Notes: generated by a model from the sequence alone, not told the origin. Shown: positions 12,046-24,979, counted from the stretch's first letter. The stretch: DNA of 64,000 bases from Elgaria multicarinata webbii (GCF_023053635.1 NC_086176.1:74286536-74350535); one strand, 5' to 3'. Made by a program: numbers and translations.

Positions 12046-13040
12046 CCCAATAAAACCTTTATTTTAAAATGTGGAAAACAAACATCTTCTAAATACAGGA
12101 TTGGTAATGACTTGTAGATGTAAGCATGACAATACTAAAAACTTTTATTAACAATTGCTATCTCTTTGATCGAAAAACATGTGTTTGAACATTTTGGGGA
12201 CAGTTACGGTGATGTGATAGGCCAGCAAACAGCTGTAGTGGTCTGATAGTGCAATGCCTTTTATTGATTGTCTAAATAACTACTCTGGGTATTAGATTTG
12301 CTTGTTGGAGTGTTTAGTGCCTGGGGTAACTTAACAAGTAAGTTTTCACTGAGTTGATTTCATAGCTTTAATCTTTGAATCTGACTCGTCGGATTTTATA
12401 CATCGGCAATTTCTTTCCATTTTTCAATGTGCTATATCAGAGAAAATGTGTCGCCTTTTGTGCCATGTTTTACCAAATCAGATCCGACTGCATGCACAGT
12501 TATGTCAGTAGAAATCTAATATTAGACCAGCTTATCTCTAGGTAGCACATGGGAAAATAAACTTGCATAAGTGATTGATTAATTTGATTTTATAGATAAG
12601 CTATTTGTAAAGTAATTGAGCTCAGATGTAACCTGATTACTTTTTTTAAAAAAAATCTTACATCAATGGCATGGTAGCTGAAATATTTAAGTGTTTGCCC
12701 TTCTCTTTTTCACTTTGTTCATTTCCTTAGGTAGCACTGTCCAGAACGTAGAAGCCAAAGAACGTTTTACATTAGCAAATTGCTTTTGATCTCAGGAATA
12801 ATGATTTTAGCAACACATGGCTTGCATATTCACTTTTTGTAAGAATCATTTTAAAGGTATTGAAAAATCAATAAGTAAAAGTCATCTTCGGAACACATGC
12901 TGATCTACCTTTAAAAACACTCATTTTTCCTTTTCTTTAATAATAAAGTTGCCTTGCTAAACTAAATGTTGTAATGAATTGCAAGAAGAATATGCTTTTG
13001 GAATCCTTTGAAATGTCTTAGAAAGTTTGTAACTCTTGGA

Positions 13041-13343
13041 AGGGAAAGGAAAGGAAAGGAACCTCTTGTGCAAGCACTGAGTCATTACTGACTCTTGGAG
13101 GGACGCCAACTTTCGCTGATGTTTTCTTGGCAGGCCTTATAGCGGGGTGGTTTGCTGTTGCCTTCCCTGGCCATTATTAACTTCCCCCCAGCTAACTGGG
13201 TACTCATTTTACCAACCTTGGGAGGATGGAAGGCTGAGTCGACCTGAGCAGGCTGCCTGAAACTAGCTTCCGCTGGGATTGAACTCAGGCCGTGGAGAGA
13301 GTTTCAGCTGCAGAAACTGCTGCTTTACCGCTCTGCGCCACAC
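13041..13343 (-). mobile_element. Sauria-type SINE, minus strand
   Basis: Read on the minus strand it starts GTGGCGCAGAGCGGTAAAGC, a tRNA-like head with A box. A B-box-like GAGTTCAATCCCAGC follows, then the conserved body (GACTCAGCCTTCCATCCTCC, AAAATGAGTACCC, GGCAACAGCAAACCACCC, GGTCAGTAATGACTC-like). It ends in TTCCTTTCCTTTCC, the tail expected for Sauria SINEs, which share their 3' end with Bov-B LINEs. It is about 300 bp and essentially full length. Confidence 0.9.
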
Positions 13344-13354
13344 GTTTATTATTT

Positions 13355-13552
13355 TGTGAGTATGTATTACATTTATAGTCCAGCTTTCTTAAAAAGTGCT
13401 CAAGGTATCATATGTGGGTCTTTCTCCCCTATTTCCCATTTTATCCTCACAATAATCTTATGAAGTAAATTAGGCTATAAGATGCAACTAGCCCAATTTC
13501 ACCCAGTGAGCTTTGTGGCTGAGCAGGGACCCGGTTCTCCCCAATCCAAGGG
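13355..13552 (-). mobile_element. tRNA-derived SINE, 5'-truncated, minus
   Basis: The minus strand reads GGGTCCCTGCTCAGCCACAA, AGCTCACTGGGTGAAATTGG, then a TATTGTGAGGATAAAATGGG stretch and a TATAAATGTAATA tail. This is the same SINE body as 1-190 and 45939-46168, but older. It abuts the Sauria SINE. The head left of the B box is missing or too diverged to see. Confidence 0.7.
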
Positions 13553-13778
13553 CCAAATTAGATATGCCACTATTCACACAATCAGCAGTTGATGAATGAC
13601 TTTTTAAAAATAAATTTCAGCACAGGAGGCACAATCCAGATTGGGACCCTGGCATGGAGAATGGGGGTTTAATCTGTTTTCCACCTGCTATGGTAATGAT
13701 CAAAATTGGGGTGCTGGGGCTGCTATTTAAGCAAAAAAAGGCTCCCATTGGAGCAAAAGGTGATCCTCAGTCAGGTAG

Positions 13779-14353
13779 TGTCATGATTTCAACCCTCCCA
13801 CCGAAATGTGAGACAATAAAAAGATCTGTCATGCAATCCACTAAGCTTTATTCATTAAATAGGGAATGTGAATTCTAAGAGCTATTCTCTAAGTTTAATT
13901 AGCCTACCAACTAAATGTCCTATCAACTAAATGGACAGTTTTCCACAGTGCCTGACAGGGTTTTAACAAACACTCCTTCAGGGCGGGTCTTCAAGTTATA
14001 ACCTCTGGCGAGTGGCTAACCTAGCAGACTGCCTCCCACCTCCTCTCAACTCTGCCAGCTTGACCCTGTGGCGGACTGTGGGATCTGTCAATTCGTTCCC
14101 TCCAATGACAACAAAGACTGAGTTCCCAGGGATGGGGAGGATTATCTCTGAGCCTGAGCCTCCTGTTCAATAAGTTCCTGGAAAGATTCCTCCTTGACTC
14201 CTGGAGAGTCTTGGAGAATTTCCTCCTCCGCTTCCTATCTTGGCTGGTGGTCTTCCTCCTCCTCCTCCTCCTCCTCCTCCTCCTCCTCCTCCTCCTTCTT
14301 GCTTTGAGTCTGATTCAGGATACACACCAGGGATGCTGGGCTTGATCCTGACA
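13779..14353 (-). mobile_element. Solo LTR, 575 bp, with 5-bp target duplication
   Basis: The element begins TGTCA and ends TGACA and is flanked by the perfect 5-bp direct repeat GGTAG (13774-13778 and 14354-14358). On the minus strand an AATAAA signal (GAATAAAGCTTAGTGG) lies near the 3' end, which fixes the orientation. A (CCT)n tract occupies about 14249-14296. There is no internal coding region, so it is a solo LTR left by recombination between two LTRs. A 5-bp duplication fits many Ty3/Gypsy or ERV lineages; the family is not assigned. Confidence 0.8.
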
Positions 14354-14358
14354 GGTAG

Positions 14359-17300
14359 ATGTATAAAGCCAGCCTTTCTTCTATAACCTAGAATATAACA
14401 CACTATATCAATGGTCACTTTAAATGCTGCTGTATTGGGGCTAAAAATATCAATAAATTGAAAATTGGTGATAGTTTTAAAGAGCACTTTAACCCAAAGG
14501 CTAGCAAATGAGAAATGAACTTAATAAAACAATTTGTAATCTCATTAAAACAATAGAACAGAAAAACAAAACCAGTGTCAGACCAAGATTAAATCACCAA
14601 TTAAAACACAACATATAAAAGGCTATGGAAATTAAAAGGCCTATACCTGGTGACAATTTTTCTTTTAAGAACTTAACATCCAAGTACTTCTATGCAGGAG
14701 TACAATTTACTTTCTCTGGTGCTGAATGCTTGCCCTTTTTGAGAGTAATATGAGGACTAGTACAGCTAGAGTGACCAGGTACAAAAGAGAGCAGGGCTCC
14801 TGCCGCTTTAACTGTTGTGATGAAGAGGGAATTTCACCAGGTTCTGTATGTATAGAAATGACACCTGCTGAAATTCTCTTTTCTATGCAGCTGTCCTCCT
14901 TTTCATATGGTCACTCTAAGAATGAGTTCCTCATCTGTAGAACTCAGCCAGTTTCAGTAGCTGTCAGAATTGTTCCTTTTAAGCCAAAGGCCAAGATATA
15001 TGTAGTTCATTAACGTGGTTCACTTAAAAACAAGTTATATTCTTTGGTGCAACCAGAACAACTTCAGCCACAGCTGAATCCAAAGAGGAACTGAACCAGA
15101 AAATGTCATTGTTTGATTCCTTGGCCTTAATCCTTCTTACTCAGCTGGTCCTCTTTGACAGAAAACTGACAGATGCACCACCAACTAAACAAGCCCTAGA
15201 TTGCTTTTGAGGGGAGGGTGAATGGTGTAACAACCATCCTGAGGAATTGTTTTCTATATTTATAGATTATTCTATCCCAAGTGCTCACTGTAGGTAACAG
15301 AACTTTTTTAATGAAGTATCTGGAGCCACATGACATTTGAAGTGTGACAGTTGAATGGCCTTTGAGTGTCAAAATGGGGAAGAAGAAAGGCAGGATTTAA
15401 AAATATGCTACAGATATATTCAATATGCAGTTGAAGATCTTAAAACAGTCAAAAGAGGGGTCATTCTCTAATGTTTTGGTAGTGGATGTGATGATAAGGC
15501 CCTGACTCATCCTTCCCACTTCAATCCTCCTCACAACAGCTAGTCAGAGCCATTTTTTTGCTGTTACAGTAAGTGGGTTGGGTTACCCTTCCATTCTTAA
15601 GCAGTAATGTCCAAAGCAGGGAATCACACGGTGAATTCTGTGACCTTCAGATTAGGTTCTAATTCCATGGCTTGAGATATACAACTCAGTGGCTTGTAAT
15701 AACCCCTTCAGTTCAAGCATGATGTCCTTGCTCCCTCCCACCCATTCAAGTAACACTACCATTGGGGCAATTACAAGGGAGGGAAGAAAGCCTTCACACA
15801 CACACCCTTATTCTTCTCCCCATCCAACCCCAGCACCTGAAACGTTGCCAGGCACCCCGGGAAATGTAGTTTCCTCTGCCACTGAAGAACCACAAGAATT
15901 TCAAATGACCTTAGAGTTATTAGAATAGGGGGAAGAACTTTTTGTCATGCATTCTTCACTTTTGTTCGTAATTGCTGGCCCCAGCCCAAATTAAGCCTGA
16001 GAGGTTCATCCATCCCTACTCCAGATCACTTCTCTACCACCAATGCTATCTACAAGTCATGGCAAGATGCTTTCTGGATTTTAAAGGTGATGATTTTTTT
16101 CCTTAGGAATAAATCAACATATATGAACAAATAGCAACACTTTCAGTTTCTCTATTTTGTAGTGACTCTTTCCATTCATCACTCAGTTTTGTAGATGTTA
16201 CTCAAGGGGAGATTTCTGCTTCTTCCTTGGCATAATCAACATTGTTTGATATATATATTTTAACACACCAGCATAATATATATATACATTTGGATACCCA
16301 TTCCTATTATTCCTCAGAAACATATTCTGTGAAATATATGCAGAGTGACAATGATGATTTAGATTCTAAATTTTAGTAGATGAAATATCTAGCCCTCCTG
16401 AATGTTCAGAATACTTTCTCCAGTAGATAGGTTACATTTATTAATCTTTTCAAGGGCTTCTCTGTTTAAGAGACTTTCCTTTTCAATTTTGCACCCTCCC
16501 CCACAAGTACATTTCTTCTGCTTGTGCCCTGTGGAAAGAAATTAGAACTGCGATTTGGTATGCTAAATTACCTGTACTAAAAACTGTAATTTGCAATATT
16601 AAGCCATCACTGTCATAGTTTTAGAGTTCTTTCCTCTTAAATCTCCCAACCCTAATTACTTTTTTATTATTAAAAATGTTCATATTGGCAATGAAGCAGG
16701 CTGAAACTCTTAATAACAATAAAGTGTATTGCCCACTTACTTACTCCAAACAAATCATCCCCCCCAATTTTGCATTAAACATCCATAACTTCAATTTTAA
16801 GCAATTTTCTTTTACTTGTTACCTTTATAATAGTATTCAAGAATAATAATCTGCTATAGGGGGTCATTTCATTAGATTAGGGAGCCTACTTAGGAAATAA
16901 TTAAATTAGTGTATGTATTGAGTTAAGTGTAATGCTATGTAAAGTGCACTTATTTTTAAGCTTACAGTCCTACATAGAGCATTATTTTTGTGCCCACAGT
17001 CAGAAGGCCAGCACCCAGAGCTGGAGTCAAACAGGCTATAGCATTACAAGCCTTCCTAATGTGTTTAGCAAATAAATGCTGGAGACCAAGCATGGTACAA
17101 GAATGGCACAAGGCTGATGATTGCTCTCTATAATGGCACCAAGAGGAATGTGCTTTGTCCACTTCCCAATTTTAAGGTTAGTTTTGCTTCTGCAAAGGCC
17201 AGTCAAGAAGGGTCTCCCTTGAGTACACAGGTGTCACATGCTGCTTTCTCTTTCATGCCAGAGTTCTTGCCCAATGTAAATGCCAGTTGTGATACCAGAT

Positions 17301-17490
17301 ATGGACAGAATAAGACCATAACCTGCATCCAGTCACCTAGCCTGCATCCTCACCAAGTGTAAATAGGGTTAGCCTGTGTCCACATAACTAGACTAGGAGT
17401 GGGCCTGACTGAGGGAGTTTTCTACTATGTCTTGCCCCTAAGTAGAACAACTCAAGGAGCAGCACTGAAGGTCCATGCATGGGGGGGGGG
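14359..17490 (+). other. Intronic sequence without recognised content
   Basis: I see no gene, tRNA or clear repeat family here. The short open frames (for example 14726-15013 and 15689-15928) have no recognisable domain and no coding-like composition. The AT-rich parts at 16080-16900 look like ordinary unique intron. Confidence 0.5.
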
Positions 17491-17615
17491 GGGGATCTAC
17501 ACTACTGCTTTTAAAGCGCTTTAAAGCTTTTGAAACCTGTATATGCAGTGTGTCCTGGGCCCCAACAGTTGTCAAAACTGTTATAAAGCGTTTTAAAGCA
17601 GTAGTGTAGATCCCC
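17491..17615. mobile_element. Palindromic MITE (family P1), copy 1
   Basis: The terminal inverted repeats are long: GGATCTACACTACTGCTTTT at the left and GCAGTAGTGTAGATCC at the right. AAAGCGCTTTAAAGC-type sequence sits inside both arms and GGCCCCAACAGTTGTCAAAA lies in the middle. Without a coding region, this is a foldback DNA transposon derivative of about 125 bp. A second copy lies only 1.1 kb away at 18716-18866. A G-run abuts the left end. Confidence 0.8.
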
Positions 17616-18715
17616 CTTAGCTTCTTCCTCTCCTATACTGGAAACAACCAGCACTCTCCCCTTAAAACAGAAGCAGCTTTTCTATGTAACTTGAAAATTG
17701 GTGGCTTGAGCCATGAAAGCAATGCTTTCTATAATTCTAGGTGCTGCTTCTCTAATTGTTGTTCTCCGTTTTAATTGACCTCATCTTATTATAAGGTTGT
17801 TTAAAAGATGCTTTCAAACATAGCTTCCATATTTCCTTCTTTTGTTGCTGTTACTCAGTTTTTTAGCCTCCTTTTGCATTCAGTTCATTGTTTCCATGTT
17901 TGTCATCTGTTTCCTTATTCCAGACAGGGCAAACCCCTGCATTTCTAGGGTACTGAGATCGCATTCCTAGCAATGGAAGGGCAAAAAAAGGAGGATTCTT
18001 TTCCTATCTCTCCCCTTCTTCTATGAAAAATCTTGTAACAAAGAATGCTGCTCCTTTTCCCTGTAGTGTGAAGAAATTTCAGACAAAACACTTAACCTGC
18101 ATCCAATCAGGATTTGCTGCCTCTGGTTGCCAAGGGAACTTCCTTATATTCACATGATTTTAGCATAACACAATAAGGGTATTTTACAGTTATTTGCAGT
18201 GATTTGGTGGGAAATCTTTGTACATTAGTGACTTTTTCAGTGTGTTCTCTGGTGTTTTGTATAAGCCTTGGTAGTGATTCTCCATTATTCTCCAACAGTA
18301 TATTGGTGAAGTAAAATTACCATTGCATAGAAATATGATAAAATATGTATACAGCTGAAACATGCACAGGATTTATTATTTATTGGCCAGAATATATAGT
18401 GAATGTCAGTATTCACTGTGCATATGGTGAAGGACCAGTATGTGTAAATCCTACTTCACCTTAAAGCTTTTTGCAGTAGCAATTGAACTGTTTTTGAATC
18501 TCTCCCATTTGGGGTGGGGAGGACCAGAAAAGGAATATTGCACATATAATGATAGTCCTTTGTACAATAAATCTGGATAATGAATGAAGATGATCTCCAG
18601 TGGAAATCTGATAGTGAACACTCTGTATGGGAAGACTTCCCAATACAATTTTTGTGTGTGGTTGTGTAGCGAGGACTTTCTAAACGTTGTCTGGCACTTT
18701 TAAAAGGAAGATTAT

Positions 18716-18866
18716 GGACGGATCTACACTACTGCTTTAAAGCACTTTAAAGCGCTTTATAACAGTTTTGACAACTGTATGTGGAGTGTGTCCTAGGCCC
18801 CAACAGTTCTCAAAATTGTTATAAAGTGTTTTAAAACACTTTAAAGAAGTAGTGTAGAATCTGCCC
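18716..18866. mobile_element. Palindromic MITE (family P1), copy 2
   Basis: This has the same structure as 17491-17615. The left end is GGACGGATCTACACTACTGC, the middle GGCCCCAACAGTTCTCAAAA, and the right end GTAGTGTAGAATCTGCCC. The arms are slightly more diverged and slightly longer, giving an outer tip of about GG(G/A)C(A/G)GAT. It is non-coding. Confidence 0.8.
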
Positions 18867-19087
18867 AAGTTGAACTACAAAATGTAGTATTTAAATTTGT
18901 CTTTCAGACCTATCATTGTTAAGAAAAAGTCCTTTTGCTCTGTTATTGGTTCATAATGGTGTGCAGAGAAGAGGGTTTGCTTCCTTCCTACCCAGATTGC
19001 AGCAGCCTAGTGTTGATTGATATGAGCGAGCCCTGTCCAAATTGCACCTCTTCCACCCACCCACCTCCAAATGGATTAAGATCTTTA

Positions 19088-19193
19088 GGGCACAATGCTA
19101 TACATGTTTAGACAGACAAAAGCCCTACGATTCCTACCATGCTGGGAGTTGTAGGACTTTTTTCAGTCTAAACATGAATAGGATTGCACCCTT
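19088..19193. mobile_element. Palindromic MITE (family P4)
   Basis: The arms are GGGCACAATGCTATACATGT with TTAGACAG, and the reverse complement CAGTCTAAACATGAATAGG with ATTGCACCC. The central part GGGAGTTGTAGGACTTTTTT mirrors AAAAGCCCTACGATTCC. The foldback is about 106 bp and non-coding. It is unrelated in sequence to families P1-P3. Confidence 0.7.
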
Positions 19194-19603
19194 CATTGCC
19201 CTTTCTTTGGCTGCCTCTGGTCACCAACTGGAAAATAAATTTATTAGGTATGTGGCCTACCAATGCAGCAGATCTTCTTTATGTAGCTAGCCCATGAAAT
19301 TTCATTGGTAAAGCAGAAGCAGAACATACACTGATGATTCTCTCGGTGTGTGAATGAATAGGCTTCATGTGAAAATAATAAAATTTCATGGGTTTCTGCT
19401 CGTTAAAAGGTTTCAGATCATTTTTTTGGTAGACTAAAATTATGTGTTAAGCAGTCTTGCTTTCTAGAGGCTTGTTTACACATTCAGGTTGCACATTTTT
19501 TTGGTAACTGTAGCCATGATTTGTATGTGTACCTGAGCCATCGCAGACTTTAATAGATCTTTGACATCATCAGACATCACCTTTCAAGGGAGCTGGTTCA
19601 CTC

Positions 19604-19758
19604 TTCTTCATCGTGGTCTCTATGCATCACACATATGGGCTCTGCGCCTGCGCAGAGACCGAACCGGAACCTTCTATAGCTAAGTGGAACGTTTCTGGCG
19701 GGAACCCCTCCCCCACGCTACTGCGCATGTCCCTGGGGTTCCCGCCCTTACCTCAGTT
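19604..19758 (+). repeat. DIRS left inverted terminal repeat
   Basis: The left tip begins TTCTTCATCGTGGTCTC. From the ACACATATGGGC stretch inward to CTTACCTCAGTT it is the reverse complement of 25192-25320, apart from three mismatches that I count by eye. It is GC-rich with two CTGCGC motifs. The outermost part (19604-19640) instead matches the left half of the internal complementary region. Confidence 0.9.
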
Positions 19759-19961
19759 CTTCATCATCTGCCATTGTGCCTAGACCTATAGAACTGAACC
19801 TCTAGCGTTTTTCTCCGAGTTCTCTTCCCTAAATCTCTTAAATTCTCCCTTTCTTCTTCTATTCTCCGTATTTCTTCTCTTCTCTTTATCTATATATATA
19901 TAAAAAATTGTTGTTAGTTAAATTCTCCTCAGCGACTTTTCGTCGCGGGCGCCTGAGCCGC

Positions 19962-22037
19962 ATGGCAGTGAAGGCCCCTTTTCGTAAATGCATTAAGTGC
20001 GGGGCTAAGCTCCCCCCTACAGATGGGCACTCCCTGTGCGTTCTTTGTTTGGGCGAAGGCCACAAAGTTGAGGCCTGCCATCATTGCATGGCATTTACCA
20101 AGCAAACCAGAAAGAACAGAACAGATCGCCTTCGCACCATTTTGTGGGAGAAAGCTCTCAGAGCTACAGACATGCCGAGAATGGACAAAATGACTTCTGA
20201 AAAGTCCGTTGCAGACTGTAGCACCAAAGTGTGCGATGAAACCAGAGCGAATAGTAGGGCATTGATACCCCTCACGCCTGGACGGTCGTTAGCGACTTCC
20301 GCGGCCAAGAAGATCACAAAAAAGGTCCGAACTCCTAAGTCTTCCTCTGAGATAGAGAAGAAGAAGAAGAAAAAGAAAAGGGACGCGGGAAAGCCCTCAC
20401 CAAGCCCCCGACCCTCTAAACCGACTCAAAGTCATTCGACCCCGCCGTTCGTACCGACAGCTTCCGCAACTGTCTCGGTACCGAGACCGAGGTCGTTACC
20501 GAAACCTCAATCGGTACCGACAACCACGCTACCGACCCGCCCTCCAAGTCTATCTTCTTTTAGAGACCCTGTGGGGCTCTTAGAGACCGAGGAGATCATT
20601 CCTCTGTCACAACCATCGCCAAGACCGACAGTTACAGAGCGCACGCCAAGACATGAGTGGGACAGAGCTTCCCAATATTCTGAGCACCAGTCAAGGCATG
20701 ATTATTATGACTGGGACTACTATTGACCGCGAAGATACTTTCATCATGATCAGGGTTGTCAATACCCTCCTGAGTCTTATTTTGCGCAACCACCACCAAC
20801 ATCGAGGGTATTCCAGATACCATTACCGCCACCTCCATCCCATCAAGTTTCTCCTACATCGACTCATCGACGCGCTTCTTTGATACCGGCTGTTACAACC
20901 GCCACGGTACCGACTCAACAATTGGACCCAGAGCATGAGCAACTGAATCTAATTACGTTGTCCTCACCCGAGGATGATTATCCATCCGACCCCGAGTCCA
21001 GAATATCAATTACGCCATCGGTACCGTCACCAGAGGATACCATACACACACAGGATCTGTCGTCACCGTCGGAAGACATGGGTAGATTCTCCGAGCATAT
21101 GCTAAGAATGGCCCAAGCACTCGGTTTGGACATTCAGCAATCGGATGAACCTATGGATGATCCCATTTACGATGTTTTCCGTACTAAAATGAACGCAGCA
21201 GTGGCCATCCCTCTTCCACCTGCTTTGAAACAAACAGCACAACTATCATGGAAGACACCAGCTTCTACTCCAGCTACATCAAGGAGATTAGAAACACTTT
21301 ACCGTATTCAAGAGGGGGATGCGGGGTTTTTAGCGCAACATCCAAAACCCAATTCTATTGTAATAGAATCAGCCCAGGGTCAGTCTCAAAGGGTTCATTC
21401 CGCCCCCGTTGATAAAGAAGGAAGGAAGTTAGACCTAACAGGCAGAAGAGTTTATTCTTCTGCATCTCTTGGTATTCGAGCCTCTACTTACCAGGCAATG
21501 ATGGCTCGATACCAACTCTTCCTCTGGGAGAAAGTAGTTTCACTATGTGATTACCTCCCAGAAGACAAGAGAGAGTTGGCTAGAGTTTTTCAGGCTGAAG
21601 CCTCGGCCATAGCGAAGCAACAGTTATCGACAGCGAGGCATCAAGTCGACTGTCATTCAAAGAGCATGATGGGTGCTGTATCCTTGAGAAGACACGCATG
21701 GCTAAGGTCTGCCAACTTAACTTACGAGACTAAGTCCAGAATCGAGAACATGCCCTTCGATGGAGAGGGGTTGTTCAACACGAAAACTGATGACACTTTA
21801 GATTCTATTTACAAGGCATGCACAACGGCAAAAAAGATGGGATTTTCTGCTCCTCCGGTACAATACAAACCGAGACGATGGACGAGGCCACCTCTACAAC
21901 AACAACAGCAACAGCGTCCTCAATACCAAGGACAACCGAGGCAGCAACAGCACCAACTCCAGAGGAAGAGACCCTATCAGGGTCGCTTCCAACAAGACAA
22001 ACGTCAACCCAACTTCAATAAGAAGCAGCGGGTTTGA
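19962..22037 (+). other. DIRS gag-like region
   Basis: The sequence begins with an N-terminal cysteine/histidine cluster (MAVKAPFRKCIKCGAKL, then LCVLCLGEGH and ACHHC), as in vertebrate DIRS gag-like proteins. A Ser/Pro/Lys-rich linker follows, then a longer helical part (near 20880-21800, including SASLGIRASTYQAMMARYQL) and a Gln/Arg-rich tail just before the RT region. It is assumed to bind the element RNA. The region is treated as a fossil part and its frame continuity is not described. Confidence 0.75.
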
Positions 22038-22065
22038 CTTCTTAGTTCCAGATCCATTACCTTTC

Positions 22066-23580
22066 ATGAACCGCCTAGCACCCTTTTACCACCAACGGGA
22101 GTCAATAACATCTGACTCCTGGGTGCTCACTATCATCAAGTCGGGGTATGCCATCGAGCTCGATGTCCTCCCTCCTTCTTCAGGAGTGAGAGTAACAGCG
22201 CCATCCCCTCCTCTGCTTCTTGAGGTACAAACTCTACTAGCGAAGGGAGCCATTTCTCCCGTACCCGCAGAGGAAGTCAACCAGGGTTTTTTCTCGCGCT
22301 ACTTCACGGTCCCGAAGAAAGATGGAGGTCTTCGACTGATTATGGACTTAAGGCATTTAAACAAATACATCACCCCCAAAAAATTCCGTATGACAACGGT
22401 GGCATCCATTCTTCAGCTGCTACACAAAGGGGTTTGGTTCGCTGTGGTGGATCTGAAGGATGCGTACTTCCATATTTCCATCAGGAAGTAGCATCAAGCT
22501 TACCTGTGATTTTTAATCGACATGCTCCAATTCCAATTCACCGTCCTTCCATTCGGATTGGCCACGGCACCGAGGGTCTTCACGAAGGTGATGGCTGTGG
22601 TGTGCGCCCATCTAAGACAAAAGGGAATTTACATATACCCATACTTAGACTATTGGCTTCTGGTAGCGGACAACAGTTACACGCTCCAGAAGGATATACT
22701 GACTACTCTCAACCTGTTAGACTCGTTAGGTTTATGGGTCAACGAGGAGAAATCCATCTTGACCCCACATCACAAATTGGACTTTATAGGGGTAACCCTA
22801 TCGTCTCGGGACGGGAGAGCATACCTGCCCTCGTCCAGAGCAGAGACCCTTCGGGATCTGATCATCGTTACCGAGAGCCGTTTAAAAGTCTCGGCATGGA
22901 CAATCCAAAGACTGCTAGGTCTAATGGCAGCGACCACCGCAGTGATCAAATTCACCAGACTGCGTATGAGGATCTTACAGAGTTGTTTTTTGAGGACGTT
23001 CGACCTTTGACGAGCCCCCCGTCGAACTTACCTGTCGATCCCCAGACAAGTACGAGCATCCCTGAAGTGTTGGCTCTCGATGGGAAATCTGTTAGAAGGA
23101 GTTCCCTTCCAACCAGAGACACCTTCGGTAACGATTACGACAGATGCCTCTCGGATCAGATGGGGAGCGCATTGCAACTCCCTTACTGCCCAGGGCCGTT
23201 GGCCTCCTCGCCAAAAGGAAGAGCACATAAATCATTTGGAGCTCTTGGCAGTAGAGAACGCATTAAAGACTTTTGTACAGATTATCGAGGGACAAAATGT
23301 TCTCATCGCGACGTACAACACCACAGTGGTTGCCTACATCAACAGGCAGGGTGGAACCCTCTGACTCGATTGACGCTCAGAATTTGGAACTGGTGCATAA
23401 AGAGAAATACTTACCTGACTGCGATCCACATAGCGGGAAAGGACAACATCATCGCGGACTTCCTCAGCAGGTCCTTCCACGCCGACCACGAGTGGGAGCT
23501 CGACACCGAGACAAGAGAAAACCTCTTTCGGTACTGGGGGCAACCTGCTGTCGATGTCTTCGCTACTGAAGAAAATGCAG
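22066..23580 (+). other. DIRS reverse transcriptase and RNase H region
   Basis: RT signatures include GFFSRYFTVPKKDGGLRLIM, DLRHLNKYI, WFAVVDLKDAYFHI and FQFTVLPFGLATAPRVFTKV. The palm region follows (22630-22680), then the thumb-like LGLWVNEEKS and LDFIGVTL. The RNase H part starts near 23110 with VTITTDASRIRWGAH and HINHLELLAVENAL. This order and the YFHI/LPFGL wording are typical of DIRS rather than LTR elements. Confidence 0.9.
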
Positions 23581-24940
23581 CATGTTCCAGGTTCTGCAGC
23601 AGAGCAGGAAGAGGAGAGAACTCTATAGGAGATGCGTTCATCAGAACGTGGAAAGGAGAACTTCTTTATATGTTCCCCCCGTTCCCTCTTTTGACGAAGG
23701 TCGTAGCCAAGATCCAAGCGGACAGAACAGATTGCATTCTGATCACACCTTGGTGGCCTCGACAGTCTTGGTTTCCCCACATCCTTCGTCTGTCGAAAGA
23801 GAACTACATCAGACTCCCGTCGATACCGACCCTGTTGTCTCGACATCAGGGCAAGGTTCGACATGCAAACCTTTCAATACTCAAGATGACGGTGTGGAGG
23901 ATAACTCCCAGGCCTCTTTCCGTACCGGAGATTTAACGATAGACCACATTCTGTTGGCATCACTAAAGCCCTCAACAAGGAAGTCTTACGAAGCGAAGTG
24001 GCAAAGATTCCTAAAGTTTGCATCAGAGAATGATCAAGTAGCAGACTCTTGCTCTATTCAAATAATTCTCAAGTACCTATTGACACTTTACCAGCAAGGA
24101 CTCAAACTCACATCAATTAGAGTCCACCTAGCCGCTATCACAGCTTCTCATAAAGGTGTGGATGGGTTCTCACCTTTCACGCACCCGACATCGAAGAAAT
24201 TCCTGAAAGGGCTCAAAAACACGATACCGATGGTCAGGGACATCATTCCATCATGGAGTCTGTCAGTTGTGCTGCAATCACTGACAAAAGATCCCTTTGA
24301 GCCCATGGCCACGACAGATCTCAGACTTTTGACGTTCAAGACTGTCTTTCTAGTGGCCATAACATCTGCAAGGCGTGCTAGTGAGCTTAGAGCTCTCAGA
24401 ATAGACGCACCCTATACAATTTTCCATAGAGACAAGGTTGTACTACGCCCAGATCTAACTTTCCTGCCTAAAGTAGTATCAACCTTTCATCTGTCTCAAC
24501 ACATCATCCTACCAGCCTTCTTCCCAAATCCAGCAACACCGCTGGATGCGTCGTTGCACACGCTCGACGTAAGAAGGGCTCTCGCCTTTTACAAGGCGAG
24601 GACTGAGAGTTTTAGGAAAACAAAGCAGTTATTTGTTTGTTATGGAGAGCCATCCAAGGGTCTACCTGTGTCATGCCAGCGATTGTCACGCTGGATTGTT
24701 GAAACAATTGAACTCGCTTATGCTCTCTCAAAGCTAAAGCTACAACAACCTGTGACAGCTCATTCTACAAGAGCTGTATCAACATCTGTTGCCTTCAACA
24801 GAGGTGTCCCATTGACAGATGTTTGTAAGGCTGCAACCTGGTCCACGCCATCCACATTTGTCAAGCATTACAATTTGGACACTCATGCTCGACAGGACTG
24901 CTCTTTCGGAAGAACAGTGCTCTCTGAAGTCCTAGGGTGA
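23580..24940 (+). other. DIRS tyrosine recombinase region
   Basis: The region has the YR order: an N-terminal helical core-binding part (LLASLKPSTRKSYEAKWQRF, LKYLLTLYQQGL), then the catalytic arginine in TSARRASELRAL, the HSTRAVSTSVAF box with its His-x-x-Arg, and the nucleophile region TFVKHYNLD. It ends at a stop near 24940, directly before the internal complementary region. This enzyme would integrate the circular DNA copy. It is a fossil part, like the rest of the element. Confidence 0.92.
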
Positions 24941-24979
24941 TGCACCAACCCACCTCCAAGGTATGTCAGCTTGCTACTC

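Noticed and set aside
14167-14487. Minus-strand open frame with a polyglycine run
   Set aside because: The glycine run is the translation of the (CCT)n tract inside the solo LTR.
23334-23864. Long open frame on the minus strand inside the DIRS element
   Set aside because: It is antisense to the RNase H and following region, which has clear sense-strand motifs; no domain is seen in the antisense peptide.
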